Assembly: GCF_014647515.1 (NCBI RefSeq)
Contig: NZ_BMPI01000038.1
Coordinates: 45,091 to 109,090 of the forward strand
Source: Dactylosporangium sucinum
GTDB lineage: Bacteria > Actinomycetota > Actinomycetes > Mycobacteriales > Micromonosporaceae
Direction of reading: 5' to 3'
Length of the DNA stretch: 64,000 nt
Part shown: one piece after another, positions 1 to 8,467 of the stretch
Position numbering within the stretch: position 1 is the stretch's first letter
How the letters are laid out: the number at the start of each line of letters is the position of its first letter
Notes under the pieces: model-generated
What the model was told of the DNA's origin: nothing
The model's database searches: none
Seen by the model: only the letters and a program-made list of their open reading frames with translations
Translations under genes and position numbers: made by a program

Positions 1-505
1 TCGCGGTCAGCCGGTGGCGGTCGGCCGCCTCGACCTGGGCCCGCGTGGTGCAGCGGGCGCACGCGGCGGGCGATCACCTCGGCCACCGCCGTCGCCACCG
101 GCACGAAGACGACGGCGCTGCCGACCACGTCCGGCGGCTGGTGGGTGGCGACGAGCGGGGCGACGTAGGCGGCGGCGGTCAGCGGCGACAGCGCCACCGC
201 CGTCCACGGTGGATGGTGCAGGCCCACCCAGGCGAACAGCAGGACGAAGAACGGGCCGGTGCCGGTGGCGACGCCGCCGAAGGTCCAGGTCGAGAAGGCC
301 AGGACGGCCAGGCCGGCGACGGCGAGCGCGATGGTCCGGCGGGGCGGGACCCGGTGGGCGGCGACGGCGGCGGCGAAGTCGGCGGCGGCGACGATCGGCA
401 GCTCACGCTCGCGGGCTCCCGGCGCCACGCGCCCAGGACAGCCAGCGCCCCGGCGAGCGCGAAGCGTCCGGAGGCGCTGCGCGCGGCGCCGCTCGCTGTC
501 CGCAT
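1..505 (-). pseudogene. Partial membrane protein at left edge, apparently frameshifted
   Basis: Three stretches that look coding lie in different leftward frames. The first starts at an ATG (503-505) behind a TACAAT hexamer on the minus strand (514-519, 8 nt before the ATG) and gives a hydrophobic segment around FALAGALAVLGAW. The second, roughly 428 to 60, has three probable membrane helices (LAVAGLAVLAF, FFVLLFAWVGL, AVVFVPVATAVAEVIARR). The third, below about 55, reads AQVEAADRHRLTA, which resembles the linker before the catalytic domain of membrane GGDEF proteins or sensor kinases. The gene runs off the window, so its catalytic part is unseen. Either it is broken by two indels (near 420 and near 50) or the assembly has errors. 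If the first stretch is not coding, a GTG at 428 could start the second. Confidence 0.45.
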
Positions 506-593
506 CAACCGCAATTGTAGGCCAATACCCGGTTTCCACGACCTTTTGCCGATTTCACCCCGTCGGGCACCCGAGCGGCGCGATAGTACGGGC

Positions 594-2219
594 GTGGACA
601 TGGCATCGGGTGGCGCGCCGGCGTCGGCGCGACGGGCCTCCTTCGAGGATCTCAGCGTCAACATGAAGATCGTGCTCGCGGTCTTCGCCGCGGTCGTGGT
701 GGCCATGGTGGTGGGCCTCGTCGGGCTGCTCAAGCTGCGGGACAGCAGCGAGGCCGCCGCGCGTATCTCCGGCGGCACCGTGGCGAGCATCAAGGCGGTC
801 GGGGACATCAAGTCCGCCGTGTACCAGACCCGGCTCGCGGCGGCCAACCAGGCGGTGTCGGTGTCGCCCGAGGATGTCACCACCTACACCGCGCAGTTCA
901 ACACGCACATCAAGGAGTTCGACGAGGCGATGCGGGCGTACCGCGCGAGCGGCCCGGCCGGCAACTCCGGCACGATCGCCAAGCTGCAGGACGAGTGGGA
1001 CCAGTACAAGGCCATCGCCGTCAACGAGATGATCCCGGCCGGCACCCGCAACGACTACGCCGCCTGGGCCAAGATCCGCGACGAGCGGACCCGGCCGATC
1101 CTGGCGCTGATCGACCAGCAGCTGGTCGAGCTCGACGCCGCCGAGACGGCGGACGGCGTGACCAACGCCGAGGCGGCCACGAGCGGGTATGAGCACGGGC
1201 GGCAGGCGATGATCATCGTGATGGTGGTCGGGGCGGCGCTGGCGCTCGGGCTGGGCATCCTGGTGGCCCGCCGGATCGTGCGGTCGCTGCGCAAGGTCAC
1301 CGGGGTGTGCGAGGCGCTCGCGGCCTGCGACCTCACCACGACCAGCGGCATCACCTCGCGCGACGAGCCGGGACGGATGGCCCAGGCGCTCGACACGGCG
1401 GTCGGCAACCTGCGCGGCACGATCCGCACGATCGACGGCTCGGCGTCGTCGCTGGCCAGCGCCGCGGAGCAGATGAGCGCGACCGCGATCCAGATCGCCG
1501 ACTCGGCGAACTCGGCCTCGACCCAGGCGCAGGCCGTGTCGGCCGCCGCCGAGCAGGTCTCGCGCAGCGTCGACACGGTCTCGGCCGGCAGCGAGCAGAT
1601 GGGCGCGTCGATCCGGGAGATCTCGCAGAACGCGGCCGAGGCGGCCCGGGTCGCGGCCGAGGCGGTCAGCATCACCACCGAGACGTCCGAGACGATGAAC
1701 AAGCTCGGCGAGTCGTCGGCCGAGATCGGGAACGTGGTCAAGGTGATAACCGCGATCGCGGAGCAGACCAACCTGCTCGCGCTCAACGCCACCATCGAGG
1801 CCGCCCGGGCGGGTGACGCCGGCAAGGGGTTCGCCGTGGTCGCCTCCGAGGTCAAGGACCTCGCCCAGGAGACGGCACGGGCGACCGAGGACATCTCCCG
1901 CCGCATCGACGCGATCCAGGCGGACACCGCCGGGGCGGTGGCCGCGATCGAGCGGATCTCGCAGGTCATCGAGCGCATCAGCGACTACCAGACGACGATC
2001 GCGAGCGCCGTCGAGCAGCAGACCGCGACGACGGCGGAGATGAGCCGCAGCGTCACCGAGGCCGCGGTCGGCACGAACGAGATCGCCCAGAACATCACCT
2101 TGGTGGCCCAGGGCGCCGAGCGGACCAGCCAGGGCGTGACGGAAACCCAGCAGGCCACCAACGAGCTCGCCCGCATGTCCAGCGACCTGAACACGCTGGT
2201 GGCCAACTTCAGATACTGA
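594..2219 (+). CDS. Methyl-accepting chemotaxis protein
   Basis: Chemoreceptor of about 541 residues. It has a short cytoplasmic N-terminus, a first membrane helix (about residues 23-47), a 4-helix-bundle periplasmic-type sensor region, a second helix (about 205-225), a HAMP domain and a C-terminal MCP signalling coiled coil. The hairpin tip is well conserved (EQTNLLALNATIEAARAG, about 389-406), the part that docks CheA/CheW. No CheR/CheB tether pentapeptide is visible at the C-terminus, which ends ANFRY. The start is GTG 594: a GATAGT hexamer lies 6 nt before it, fitting a leaderless mRNA. ATG 600 is the alternative. No che genes are nearby, so it is an orphan receptor. Confidence 0.93.
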   Translation: MDMASGGAPASARRASFEDLSVNMKIVLAVFAAVVVAMVVGLVGLLKLRDSSEAAARISGGTVASIKAVGDIKSAVYQTRLAAANQAVSVSPEDVTTYTAQFNTHIKEFDEAMRAYRASGPAGNSGTIAKLQDEWDQYKAIAVNEMIPAGTRNDYAAWAKIRDERTRPILALIDQQLVELDAAETADGVTNAEAATSGYEHGRQAMIIVMVVGAALALGLGILVARRIVRSLRKVTGVCEALAACDLTTTSGITSRDEPGRMAQALDTAVGNLRGTIRTIDGSASSLASAAEQMSATAIQIADSANSASTQAQAVSAAAEQVSRSVDTVSAGSEQMGASIREISQNAAEAARVAAEAVSITTETSETMNKLGESSAEIGNVVKVITAIAEQTNLLALNATIEAARAGDAGKGFAVVASEVKDLAQETARATEDISRRIDAIQADTAGAVAAIERISQVIERISDYQTTIASAVEQQTATTAEMSRSVTEAAVGTNEIAQNITLVAQGAERTSQGVTETQQATNELARMSSDLNTLVANFRY

Positions 2220-2228
2220 GCGGGAGCG

Positions 2229-2242
2229 CGGGCGCACGCCCG
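2229..2242. terminator. Candidate bidirectional terminator hairpin
   Basis: CGGGCG-CA-CGCCCG, a perfect 6-bp stem between the convergent stops of the chemoreceptor gene (2219) and the aldo/keto reductase gene (2252). There is no U-tract, which is common in high-GC actinobacteria. The loop is only 2 nt, so the stem would open slightly. Confidence 0.35.
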
Positions 2243-2251
2243 TCCGTCGAG

Positions 2252-3247
2252 CTACTGGTCGAGGAGGCGCATGCCGTGTTCCGCGTAGCGCGTGCCCGCC
2301 ACCGCCTCCTGCGGGACCGCCGCCCGCAACGCGTCCAGTTGGGCCGGGGTCAGCGTCAGGTCGGCGGCGGCCGCGTTCTCCTCCAGGTAGCGCACGCGCT
2401 TCGTGCCCGGGATCGGCACCACCAGGTCGTCCTGGGCCAGCAGCCAGGCCAGCGCGGCCTGGGCCGGGGTGGCGCCGATCTCCGCGGCCACCGCCTTGAC
2501 CGCGTCGGCCAGGCGCAGGTTCGCGGCCAGGTTGTCGCCGTTGAAGCGCGGCAGCGCCACCGGGCGGAAGTCGTCCGCCGCGAAGGTGCCCACCGTGCCG
2601 GTGAGGAGGCCGCGGCCGACCGGGGAGTAGGCGACCAGGGCCACGCCCAGCTCCCGGCAGGTGTCCAGCAGCGACGCCTCCGGCTCGCGGCTGAAGAGGG
2701 AGTACTCCACCTGGAGAGCGGCGATCGGGTGGACCGCGTGCGCGGCGCGCAGGGTCGTCGCGCTCACCTCCGACAGGCCGAGGTGGCGTACCTTGCCGGC
2801 CGTCACCAGCTCGGCCATCGCGCCGACGGTGTCCTCGATCGGCACGTCGGGGTTGCGGCGGTGGGCGTAGTACAGGTCGATCGTGTCCGTGCCGAGGCGG
2901 CGCAGCGACGCGTCCGCCGCCTCGCGCACCCACGCGGGCGAGGTGTCCACGTAGGTGCCGGGGCGGTCGGAGCGGGCCTCGCCGGCGCGGCTGCGCATGC
3001 CGAACTTGGTGGCCAGGACGTACTCGTCGCGCCGTCCGGCCAGCGTCCGGCCGATGAGCTCCTCGTTGCGCCCCGCGCCGTAGACGTCGGCGGTGTCGAG
3101 GAGCGTCACGCCGAGGTCGAGTGCCCGGTGCAGGGTGCGCGCCGACTCCTCGTCGTCGGCCGAGCCGTAGGCCCAGCTCATCCCCATGCAGCCGAGACCG
3201 ATCGCGGACACCTCGGGGCCGCCCCGGCCCAGTCGTCGTGTTCTCAT
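2252..3247 (-). CDS. Aldo/keto reductase
   Basis: NAD(P)H-dependent oxidoreductase of the aldo/keto reductase superfamily, 331 residues, normal length. The catalytic tetrad is visible: Asp51 and Tyr56 in DTADVYG, Lys81 in ATKFG, and His129 in YYAHRR. The C-terminal IPGTKR segment is the usual cofactor phosphate-binding region. The set resembles AKR13-type (YajO/IolS-like) enzymes; the substrate cannot be told. The ATG start fits the family N-terminus (RRLGRGGPEVSAIGLGCMGM). A weak CAGGCT hexamer lies 7 nt upstream. It is transcribed alone, convergent with the chemoreceptor gene. Confidence 0.93.
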   Translation of the reverse strand: MRTRRLGRGGPEVSAIGLGCMGMSWAYGSADDEESARTLHRALDLGVTLLDTADVYGAGRNEELIGRTLAGRRDEYVLATKFGMRSRAGEARSDRPGTYVDTSPAWVREAADASLRRLGTDTIDLYYAHRRNPDVPIEDTVGAMAELVTAGKVRHLGLSEVSATTLRAAHAVHPIAALQVEYSLFSREPEASLLDTCRELGVALVAYSPVGRGLLTGTVGTFAADDFRPVALPRFNGDNLAANLRLADAVKAVAAEIGATPAQAALAWLLAQDDLVVPIPGTKRVRYLEENAAAADLTLTPAQLDALRAAVPQEAVAGTRYAEHGMRLLDQ

Positions 3248-3393
3248 ACCGTCCAGCCTGGCGGTTGGGGTCCGCTCGAAGTCAAGCCCGGCGGTGTGAC
3301 ACGGCGGCGTGCGCCTCGACGGTGTCCGGGTCGGAGTGCGGCCGCAGCAGGCGCGCAACCCCGCGACCGCCGTGCGAGTGGTCGTGCAGGTCC

Positions 3394-3981
3394 TCAGCGT
3401 AGGGACGGCGGCGTCTCCAGGGCCGGGTCGACCGTACCGTCCGGGTACCAGCCGCCCTCCTCGTCGGTCGCGCCGAGGAACGCCGCCTCCACCGGCCGCA
3501 GCGAGGCGATCAGCTCGTCGACCGGGTAGGAGGACACGAACCGCGCGCCCGACGGCCCCGTCAGCAGCACCGCGAGGGGGAGGTCGCCGCCGATGGGCAG
3601 GTCGGGGTACACCTCGCCGCCCCAGTGCATGACGGGCGCCTCGGCGTCGGCGAACCGGCCCGCCCCGGCCAGCATCAGCAGCTCGGTCTGGGTCTGGTGG
3701 ACGTCGAGGCGGTACTCGTAGAGGTAGCACTCCAGCATCCCGTCGTGGTGCCGGGCCACCGTGTAGCCGCGGGCCGCGCGGCCGGCGAGCAGGCGCATCG
3801 GGGTGGACCGGCGCTCCTCCTGGTAGCTGGGGTAGTCCGCCTCCCAGTCGGGCGTCTCGCCGTCGAGCAGCCAGCCCGTCCACATCTGCGCCGGGTTGGC
3901 GATGGCGTCGAGGCCGGGCAGCGGGGTGGTCAGCCACTCGTCGAACGCGGCCCGGGTCATCGGCATCCGCGTCGCCACCAT
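3394..3981 (-). CDS. Hypothetical protein
   Basis: A 195-residue soluble protein with no family I recognise. It is rich in Trp and Tyr (WTGWLLDG, PDWEADYPSYQEERR, YLYEYRLDVHQTQTELL) and lacks a signal peptide or membrane helix. The start at ATG 3981 (MVATRMPMTRAAF) is the longest reasonable choice; internal ATGs at 3966 and 3960 are possible. Codon bias in this frame is clearly coding. The 146 bp between it and the aldo/keto reductase start contain a short open stretch ending in HAAVSHRRA, which may be a remnant but is too short to name. Confidence 0.7.
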   Translation of the reverse strand: MVATRMPMTRAAFDEWLTTPLPGLDAIANPAQMWTGWLLDGETPDWEADYPSYQEERRSTPMRLLAGRAARGYTVARHHDGMLECYLYEYRLDVHQTQTELLMLAGAGRFADAEAPVMHWGGEVYPDLPIGGDLPLAVLLTGPSGARFVSSYPVDELIASLRPVEAAFLGATDEEGGWYPDGTVDPALETPPSLR

Positions 3982-4125
3982 GTACGAACGACCACCCACC
4001 ACAGCCTCCCCGCAGAAGTCAGCAGACGTCACCCGATCAACCAGCCTAGGCCGCCGGGCAGCCCGGCGTCGCCGAGGTTCCCCAGCAGGGCCGGCGGCCA
4101 GGGTGTGAACCCGTAGGCTCGACCG

Positions 4126-5220
4126 GTGGACCGCACGACGAGCTACGCCGAGAACTGGCACCGCCAACCCAGCCCGTTCGACGACACCGGCCGCCTGCCC
4201 GACGACGGCCAGTGGTCGATCATCGCCGCGCTGTGGCTGCTCGCCGCCTGGGGCCGGTCGCCCGGCTGGCGATCGGAGTCCTTCCTCGGGACCGCCGCCG
4301 ACCGGTCGAGCCGTCCGTGGGGCGAGGTGCCGCCGCTCGCCGACCTGTCCGCGGCCGGCGGGTTCACCGCCCAGGGGGCCCGCGTCCTGACCGCGCAGGT
4401 GCAGGCCGCTCCCGGCCGGCCGTACGAGCCGACCCGGCCGCAGGACGCGGTGCGGGCCGAGGTCGCCGCGCTCCTCGCGGCCCGCATCCCCGCCGCCGAC
4501 GAGCGGACCGGGCGCCTCCTCGACTTCCTGGGCGAGCGCCTGGTCGTGCCGTATCCCGACCTGCTGCACGTCGAGGCCGGCGACGACGCGCTCCACCTGC
4601 TACGGCGCGAGCACAACGGCCGGGTCCTGCGCATCACGGTCGCGCCGGCCGAGCCGGTCGAGGACACCGACCTGCGCACCCGGCTGGCCTGCCTCTTCAC
4701 GCTGCTCGGCCGGTTGCTGTGGGTCGACAACAACAACCCCGTCTCGTTCCGGGCATGGATCGGCCCACGCGGAGACGCCGACGCCACCCAGTGGTGGGTG
4801 CGGACGCGGGAGGATCCGCCGGACGCGGTGCCGGAGCTGCTCCCGCTGACCGAGGAGGAGTTCCGCCGCGGGATGGACCAGGTGGTGCGGGGGTCGCTGA
4901 TCGGCGACTCCGACGACGAGGACGACGAGGACGGCGAGGACGGCGAGGACGGCGAGGACGGCGAGGACGGCGAGGACGGCGAGGACGGCGAGGACGGCGA
5001 GGACGGCGAGTGGCCGCCCGAGCTGCCGCCCGGCCACCTCGCCGGCCATCTGTGCGCGGACCTCGTCGACCTCCTCCTGACCCGGGTCGAGGACGTGGAG
5101 CTGCTCGCGTACGCCGGCTACTTCCCCGTCACCGACGAGCCCGACGAGGAGCACAACGCCACCGTCGTCATCGTCGGCGCGCGGGAGGTCGCCGTCCTCG
5201 ACATCGACCTGCTCGGCTAG
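4126..5220 (+). CDS. Hypothetical protein with acidic Glu-Asp-Gly repeat
   Basis: A 364-residue soluble protein of unknown function. The N-terminal 260 residues look globular (WSIIAALWLLAAWGRSPGW near residue 27). Then comes an extremely acidic low-complexity segment (about residues 262-295) made of repeated Glu-Asp-Gly, followed by an ordered C-terminal part of about 70 residues. GTG 4126 is supported by a TAGGCT hexamer ending 6 nt upstream (4114-4119), a leaderless arrangement. The stop overlaps the stop of the convergent SUKH-type gene by 4 bp. The repeat number is likely variable between strains. Confidence 0.75.
   Translation: MDRTTSYAENWHRQPSPFDDTGRLPDDGQWSIIAALWLLAAWGRSPGWRSESFLGTAADRSSRPWGEVPPLADLSAAGGFTAQGARVLTAQVQAAPGRPYEPTRPQDAVRAEVAALLAARIPAADERTGRLLDFLGERLVVPYPDLLHVEAGDDALHLLRREHNGRVLRITVAPAEPVEDTDLRTRLACLFTLLGRLLWVDNNNPVSFRAWIGPRGDADATQWWVRTREDPPDAVPELLPLTEEEFRRGMDQVVRGSLIGDSDDEDDEDGEDGEDGEDGEDGEDGEDGEDGEDGEWPPELPPGHLAGHLCADLVDLLLTRVEDVELLAYAGYFPVTDEPDEEHNATVVIVGAREVAVLDIDLLG
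4927..5010 (+). repeat. In-frame 9-bp tandem repeat (GAGGACGGC x9)
   Basis: Nine exact copies of GAGGACGGC (4927-5007) followed by a partial unit. The unit is a multiple of three, so copy-number change keeps the frame and only lengthens or shortens an acidic Glu-Asp-Gly linker. The flank 4912-4926 is a degenerate GAC/GAG run, the probable seed. Confidence 0.95.
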
Positions 5221-6605
5221 CCGCGCAGCCGGGCCGCCCACTCCAGCGCCTCGGCCAGCGGCATCGGGTCGGTCACCGCGGCCGCGGCCAGGCGCGGCGG
5301 CACGGTGTCCAGCCGCTGCCACTGCGCGCGGGAGGCCTCCAGGACCCGCAGCCCGGGGAGCGCAGCGAGCTGCTCCAGCCCGTCGACCTCGACGCCGGCC
5401 ACGTCGAGGTGCGCGAGCGCCGGGAGCGCGGCCAGCGCCTCCGCCGGGACCGGGTGCCGCAGGCCCCGCAGGGTCAGCTTCCACAGCGTCGGGTGGCCGG
5501 CGAGCGCGCGCACGTCGACCGAGTCCGCCGTGATGGACAGGAACTCCAGCGGTACCGCATGCGCCAGGGAGCCGCAGACGCGCCCGGCGCGGTTGATCGA
5601 CAGCTGGCGGAGGTTCCGCAGGCGGGCCAGCGCGGCCAGGTCCACGTCACCGGCGTCGTTGAGGTAGAGCTGCTGCGGGTCGCGGGCGTCCGCGACGGCG
5701 GTGACGACCTCGCAGTGCGGGCTGTCCGGGGACCGTCCGCCGCCGTGGCGCAGCAGGGTCAGAACTCCGTCGGCGACGTACCCGACCGGGCCGACGATGT
5801 TGCGGCCGTACTCGACGAGCTGCCCGGGCCGCCCGCCGGGCGCCGGGTCGAGGTCGACCGCGCACCAGTCCCCGCCGTTGTCGCTCGCGATCGTCACCCA
5901 CCAGTCGCTGCGCGAAACCCGCCGCACGACGCCGGGTGGGTAGGACTCGAAGACGACCGGCTCGACCCCGAAGACGCCGTCGTTCCAGCCGTACGAGCCG
6001 GGCTCCCCGGCCAGGTACTCGGCCACGACCTCGTCCAGCGGCAGCAGCGACTGCGCGCCGAGCAGGCCCTGCTCCCGCGGGTCGGCGCGGACCGTCCGGT
6101 ACAGCGCGCGGACCTCCTCCGGCAGCCGCAGCCCCATCGCGGTCTCGGCGGCCAGCAGGTCCGCCTCCGAGCAGCCCTCGCCGAGGTGGGACGGGCCGCC
6201 GGGCCGCTCGACGAAGGCGCCCACGAGGCCGCGCACCTCCGCCAGCACGGCCGGGTCGGTCGGGCGATCGGCGACGGCGGTGCCGGGCGGCCGGGGCATG
6301 CCGGGCGCAGGGTGGTTCGGGTGACGGTACTGCGGGTCGAGGGCGACCCGCACCGGCGCCAGGCCGTCGAGCTCGAACGCGTGGCTCACCACCCCGCCGA
6401 GCACCTCGACCACGAGTGGGCGTGCCTCGCCCGGCGGGCGCATGGCCTCCTCGTACTCCCACAGCGCGTCGACCAGCCCGCGGGCGGAGCCGGAGCCGAC
6501 CCGCCGCCGCCAGTGCTCGTCGTAGGCGAAGAACGCCAGGCCGCCGTTGTGGCAGAGCACCTGGAGGGTGCCGTCGACCAGGCGGGCAAGATCCGTAACG
6601 GGCAT
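5217..6605 (-). CDS. SMI1/KNR4 (SUKH)-type protein with leucine-rich C-terminus
   Basis: A 462-residue cytoplasmic protein. The middle region (about 145-290) has the SUKH look: CSEADLLAAETAMGLRLPEE, then an FxSYPPG segment, DWCAVDLDP and GQLVEYGR. The C-terminal 150 residues carry regularly spaced leucine-rich strands (LRNLRQLSIN, LEFLSITAD, LWKLTLRGL, LAHLDVAG, LRVLEAS), like irregular LRR repeats. The N-terminal part is unassigned. SUKH proteins are often immunity proteins of polymorphic toxins, but many actinobacterial ones are orphan, and no toxin is adjacent here. ATG 6605 is supported by TACGGT 6 nt upstream. Confidence 0.75.
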   Translation of the reverse strand: MPVTDLARLVDGTLQVLCHNGGLAFFAYDEHWRRRVGSGSARGLVDALWEYEEAMRPPGEARPLVVEVLGGVVSHAFELDGLAPVRVALDPQYRHPNHPAPGMPRPPGTAVADRPTDPAVLAEVRGLVGAFVERPGGPSHLGEGCSEADLLAAETAMGLRLPEEVRALYRTVRADPREQGLLGAQSLLPLDEVVAEYLAGEPGSYGWNDGVFGVEPVVFESYPPGVVRRVSRSDWWVTIASDNGGDWCAVDLDPAPGGRPGQLVEYGRNIVGPVGYVADGVLTLLRHGGGRSPDSPHCEVVTAVADARDPQQLYLNDAGDVDLAALARLRNLRQLSINRAGRVCGSLAHAVPLEFLSITADSVDVRALAGHPTLWKLTLRGLRHPVPAEALAALPALAHLDVAGVEVDGLEQLAALPGLRVLEASRAQWQRLDTVPPRLAAAAVTDPMPLAEALEWAARLRG

Positions 6606-6636
6606 GGGGTCACCGTAACGGGGGTACGATCCGGCC
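6606..6636. promoter_or_regulatory. Back-to-back leaderless promoters
   Basis: The 31-bp gap between two divergent genes holds TACGGT on the minus strand (6612-6617), 6 nt before ATG 6605, and TACGAT on the plus strand (6625-6630), 6 nt before GTG 6637. The two -10 hexamers are 7 bp apart, so each -35 region lies over the other promoter or gene start. Simultaneous occupancy by two polymerases is unlikely. Confidence 0.5.
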
Positions 6637-7089
6637 GTGCTGCCGAGTTGCTACCTGTTCGAGTTCAGCGTCCAGCCCGGCGGGATGCGGCAGGGGGACG
6701 TGCACGCCTACCCCGACCTGGCCGGCATCCGGCGGGCGTTCGAGCGGCGCTACTTCGGGTTCGACGACGACTTCGTGGCCGAGATCATCGACTCTGGGGC
6801 GGTGCTGCACCTGTGGGTCGTGGAGCGCGGGACGCTCACCGGCGGGTTCGACCTGCACCCGTTCCTGCGTAAGGACGATGACCGGACGACCCTGGACTGG
6901 GACGCGATCGCGGCGGTCGCCCCGGTGCTGCCGGGACCCCTGCTCGGCGACGGGACGTTCACGCTCACGGTGCCGAAGCTGCCGCACCCCGAGAGCTACC
7001 TCGGGCTCGCCGACGAGCTCCACGCCGGGCTGAACGACGTGGAGCTCGGCTACGACGAGGACACCGAGGGCCGCTCGCTCGACGAGTGA
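6637..7089 (+). CDS. Hypothetical protein
   Basis: A 150-residue soluble protein (LPSCYLFEFSVQPGG...) with no family I recognise and no membrane segment or signal peptide. Start GTG 6637 is supported by a TACGAT hexamer 6 nt upstream, so translation is probably leaderless. Its 3' end overlaps the convergent condensation-domain gene by 40 bp. Codon bias in the overlap is shared, so both stops are plausible. It is divergent from the SUKH-type gene across a 31-bp gap, which may mean shared control. Confidence 0.7.
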   Translation: MLPSCYLFEFSVQPGGMRQGDVHAYPDLAGIRRAFERRYFGFDDDFVAEIIDSGAVLHLWVVERGTLTGGFDLHPFLRKDDDRTTLDWDAIAAVAPVLPGPLLGDGTFTLTVPKLPHPESYLGLADELHAGLNDVELGYDEDTEGRSLDE

Positions 7090-8411
7090 ACGCCCGTCGA
7101 CGCCGACGGGTCCAGCGCCGCCTCGACCGCGACCGCCTCGACGCCGCGCAGCAGCGCCTCGGTGTCGGCCGGGGAGATCACGTGGGTGTCCATGAAGACG
7201 ATGAGGCCGACGCCGTCGTCCGGCAGGTCGTCGACGTGGACGATGAGCGGCTCGAACGGCACGTCCTGCCGGGTCGTCCAGCGGAACTCGCTCCGGGCCG
7301 CGACCTCGGACAGCGCCGCGGGCACCGGCAGGTCGGCGGGCTCGCCGCGGCGGTCGTTGAAGTAGCCGGGCAGCTCCAGCGCCGGGCCGCGCTCGGCGAC
7401 CACCCGGGCGACGAGCGCGTCCAGCTCGGCCGGGTCGTAGTAGGCGTGCTTGTAGGTGGTCATCGCCGAGCGCCGGGCCCGGTCGAGCGCCTCGGCGAGG
7501 GTCGCGTCCGCGACGTCGAGGGAGCAGATGCCGTACTGCGCGAGCATGCACACCACGCGGTCGAGCCCCGGCCGGAACCGGTTGTTGACCATGGGCCGCA
7601 GCACGACCGGGTTCGCGGTGGTGACCCGTGCGAGGGCCACGGCGAACATGGCCAGCAGCGCCGGCGCCGAGCCGACGCCGGTGCGCGCCGTCACCGCCCG
7701 CAGGGCCGGGGCGAGCGCGTACGACGTGAACTCGCCGCGCCAGTGCCGCGGCTGCCGCGGGTCGGTCGACTCGCGGTACCGCCGGAGCGGCATGGACCGC
7801 AGAATGCCCTCCCAGTGCCGCATGGCGAGCCCGTGCTGCCGCTGCCCGGCGGGCGTGGCCTGCCAGCCGGCCTGCTCGATCGGCTGCAGCTCGGGCAGCG
7901 GCGCGTCCTCGCGGCGGGCCAGCTCGTCGAGCAGCACCCCCGCGCCGAAGCCGTCGGTGACCAGGTGGCACATGACGACGACGGAGTGCGTCAACGCACC
8001 GCCGCTGCGGATCGCCGCCATGCGGATCGGCCAGTCGGCGGCGAAGTCGTAGGGGTCCTCCTGGTAGCGCAGCCGGACCGCCTCGGCGACCGCGGCCGGG
8101 TCGTCCGCGCCGGCGTCGACGACCTCCAGCGTGATCTGCCCGGCGCCGGCGACGACCTGCCGGGGGTGGCCGGCGTCGTCGAACGTCAGCCTGGTGCGGG
8201 CGGTCGGGAAGCGGCTCATGAGGTACCGCAGCTGGCCGGCCACGTCGTCGACGCTCGTGCCGGCGGGCAGCGGCCCCCACGCCCCGTTCGGCAGCCAGGA
8301 CTCCTGGCGCACCATGGCCAGCCAGATGTCCCGCTGGCCCCAGGAGAGCTCGGCCTCCCCGGCACCGGGACCCGCGAACTCGACGACGACGCGCTCCGCG
8401 ACCGTGATCAC
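7050..8411 (-). CDS. Stand-alone condensation-domain enzyme 1
   Basis: A 453-residue protein made of a single condensation/acyltransferase fold (NRPS C-domain and PapA superfamily). The active-site motif is CHLVTDG with His149 and Asp153. The first His of the usual HHxxxDG is Cys. A conserved VNNRFRPG segment follows in the second half. No carrier or adenylation domain is attached, so the acyl donor must come from elsewhere. Start GTG 8411 has TAGGAT 6 nt upstream (8418-8423, minus strand), a leaderless start. It is divergent from the MFS exporter gene and paralogous to the enzyme at 9896-11179. PapA-like ester or amide formation is the best family-level guess. Confidence 0.85.
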   Translation of the reverse strand: MITVAERVVVEFAGPGAGEAELSWGQRDIWLAMVRQESWLPNGAWGPLPAGTSVDDVAGQLRYLMSRFPTARTRLTFDDAGHPRQVVAGAGQITLEVVDAGADDPAAVAEAVRLRYQEDPYDFAADWPIRMAAIRSGGALTHSVVVMCHLVTDGFGAGVLLDELARREDAPLPELQPIEQAGWQATPAGQRQHGLAMRHWEGILRSMPLRRYRESTDPRQPRHWRGEFTSYALAPALRAVTARTGVGSAPALLAMFAVALARVTTANPVVLRPMVNNRFRPGLDRVVCMLAQYGICSLDVADATLAEALDRARRSAMTTYKHAYYDPAELDALVARVVAERGPALELPGYFNDRRGEPADLPVPAALSEVAARSEFRWTTRQDVPFEPLIVHVDDLPDDGVGLIVFMDTHVISPADTEALLRGVEAVAVEAALDPSASTGVHSSSERPSVSSS

Positions 8412-8420
8412 GTCGTGATC
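8406..8420. promoter_or_regulatory. Candidate operator palindrome over a start codon
   Basis: GATCACG-T-CGTGATC, a 15-bp palindrome with 7-bp perfect arms. It covers the -10 end, transcription start and GTG codon of condensation enzyme 1 and lies 36-50 bp upstream of the exporter promoter hexamer. A repressor bound here would block the enzyme gene and could also affect the divergent exporter. Confidence 0.4.
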
Positions 8421-8467
8421 CTAAACCCGCTGGACATCAAGCCTTGTGGAGGTCATACCGTCGCAAC

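Noticed and set aside
45..600. Long N-terminal extension of the chemoreceptor reading frame
   Set aside because: The extension is Arg/Gly-rich shadow sequence of the opposite-strand gene; the promoter hexamer and family N-terminus fix the start at 594 or 600.
3248..3393. Short leftward frame ending HAAVSHRRA between two genes
   Set aside because: Looks mildly protein-like but has no start and no family; listed only as a possible remnant in the neighbouring entry.
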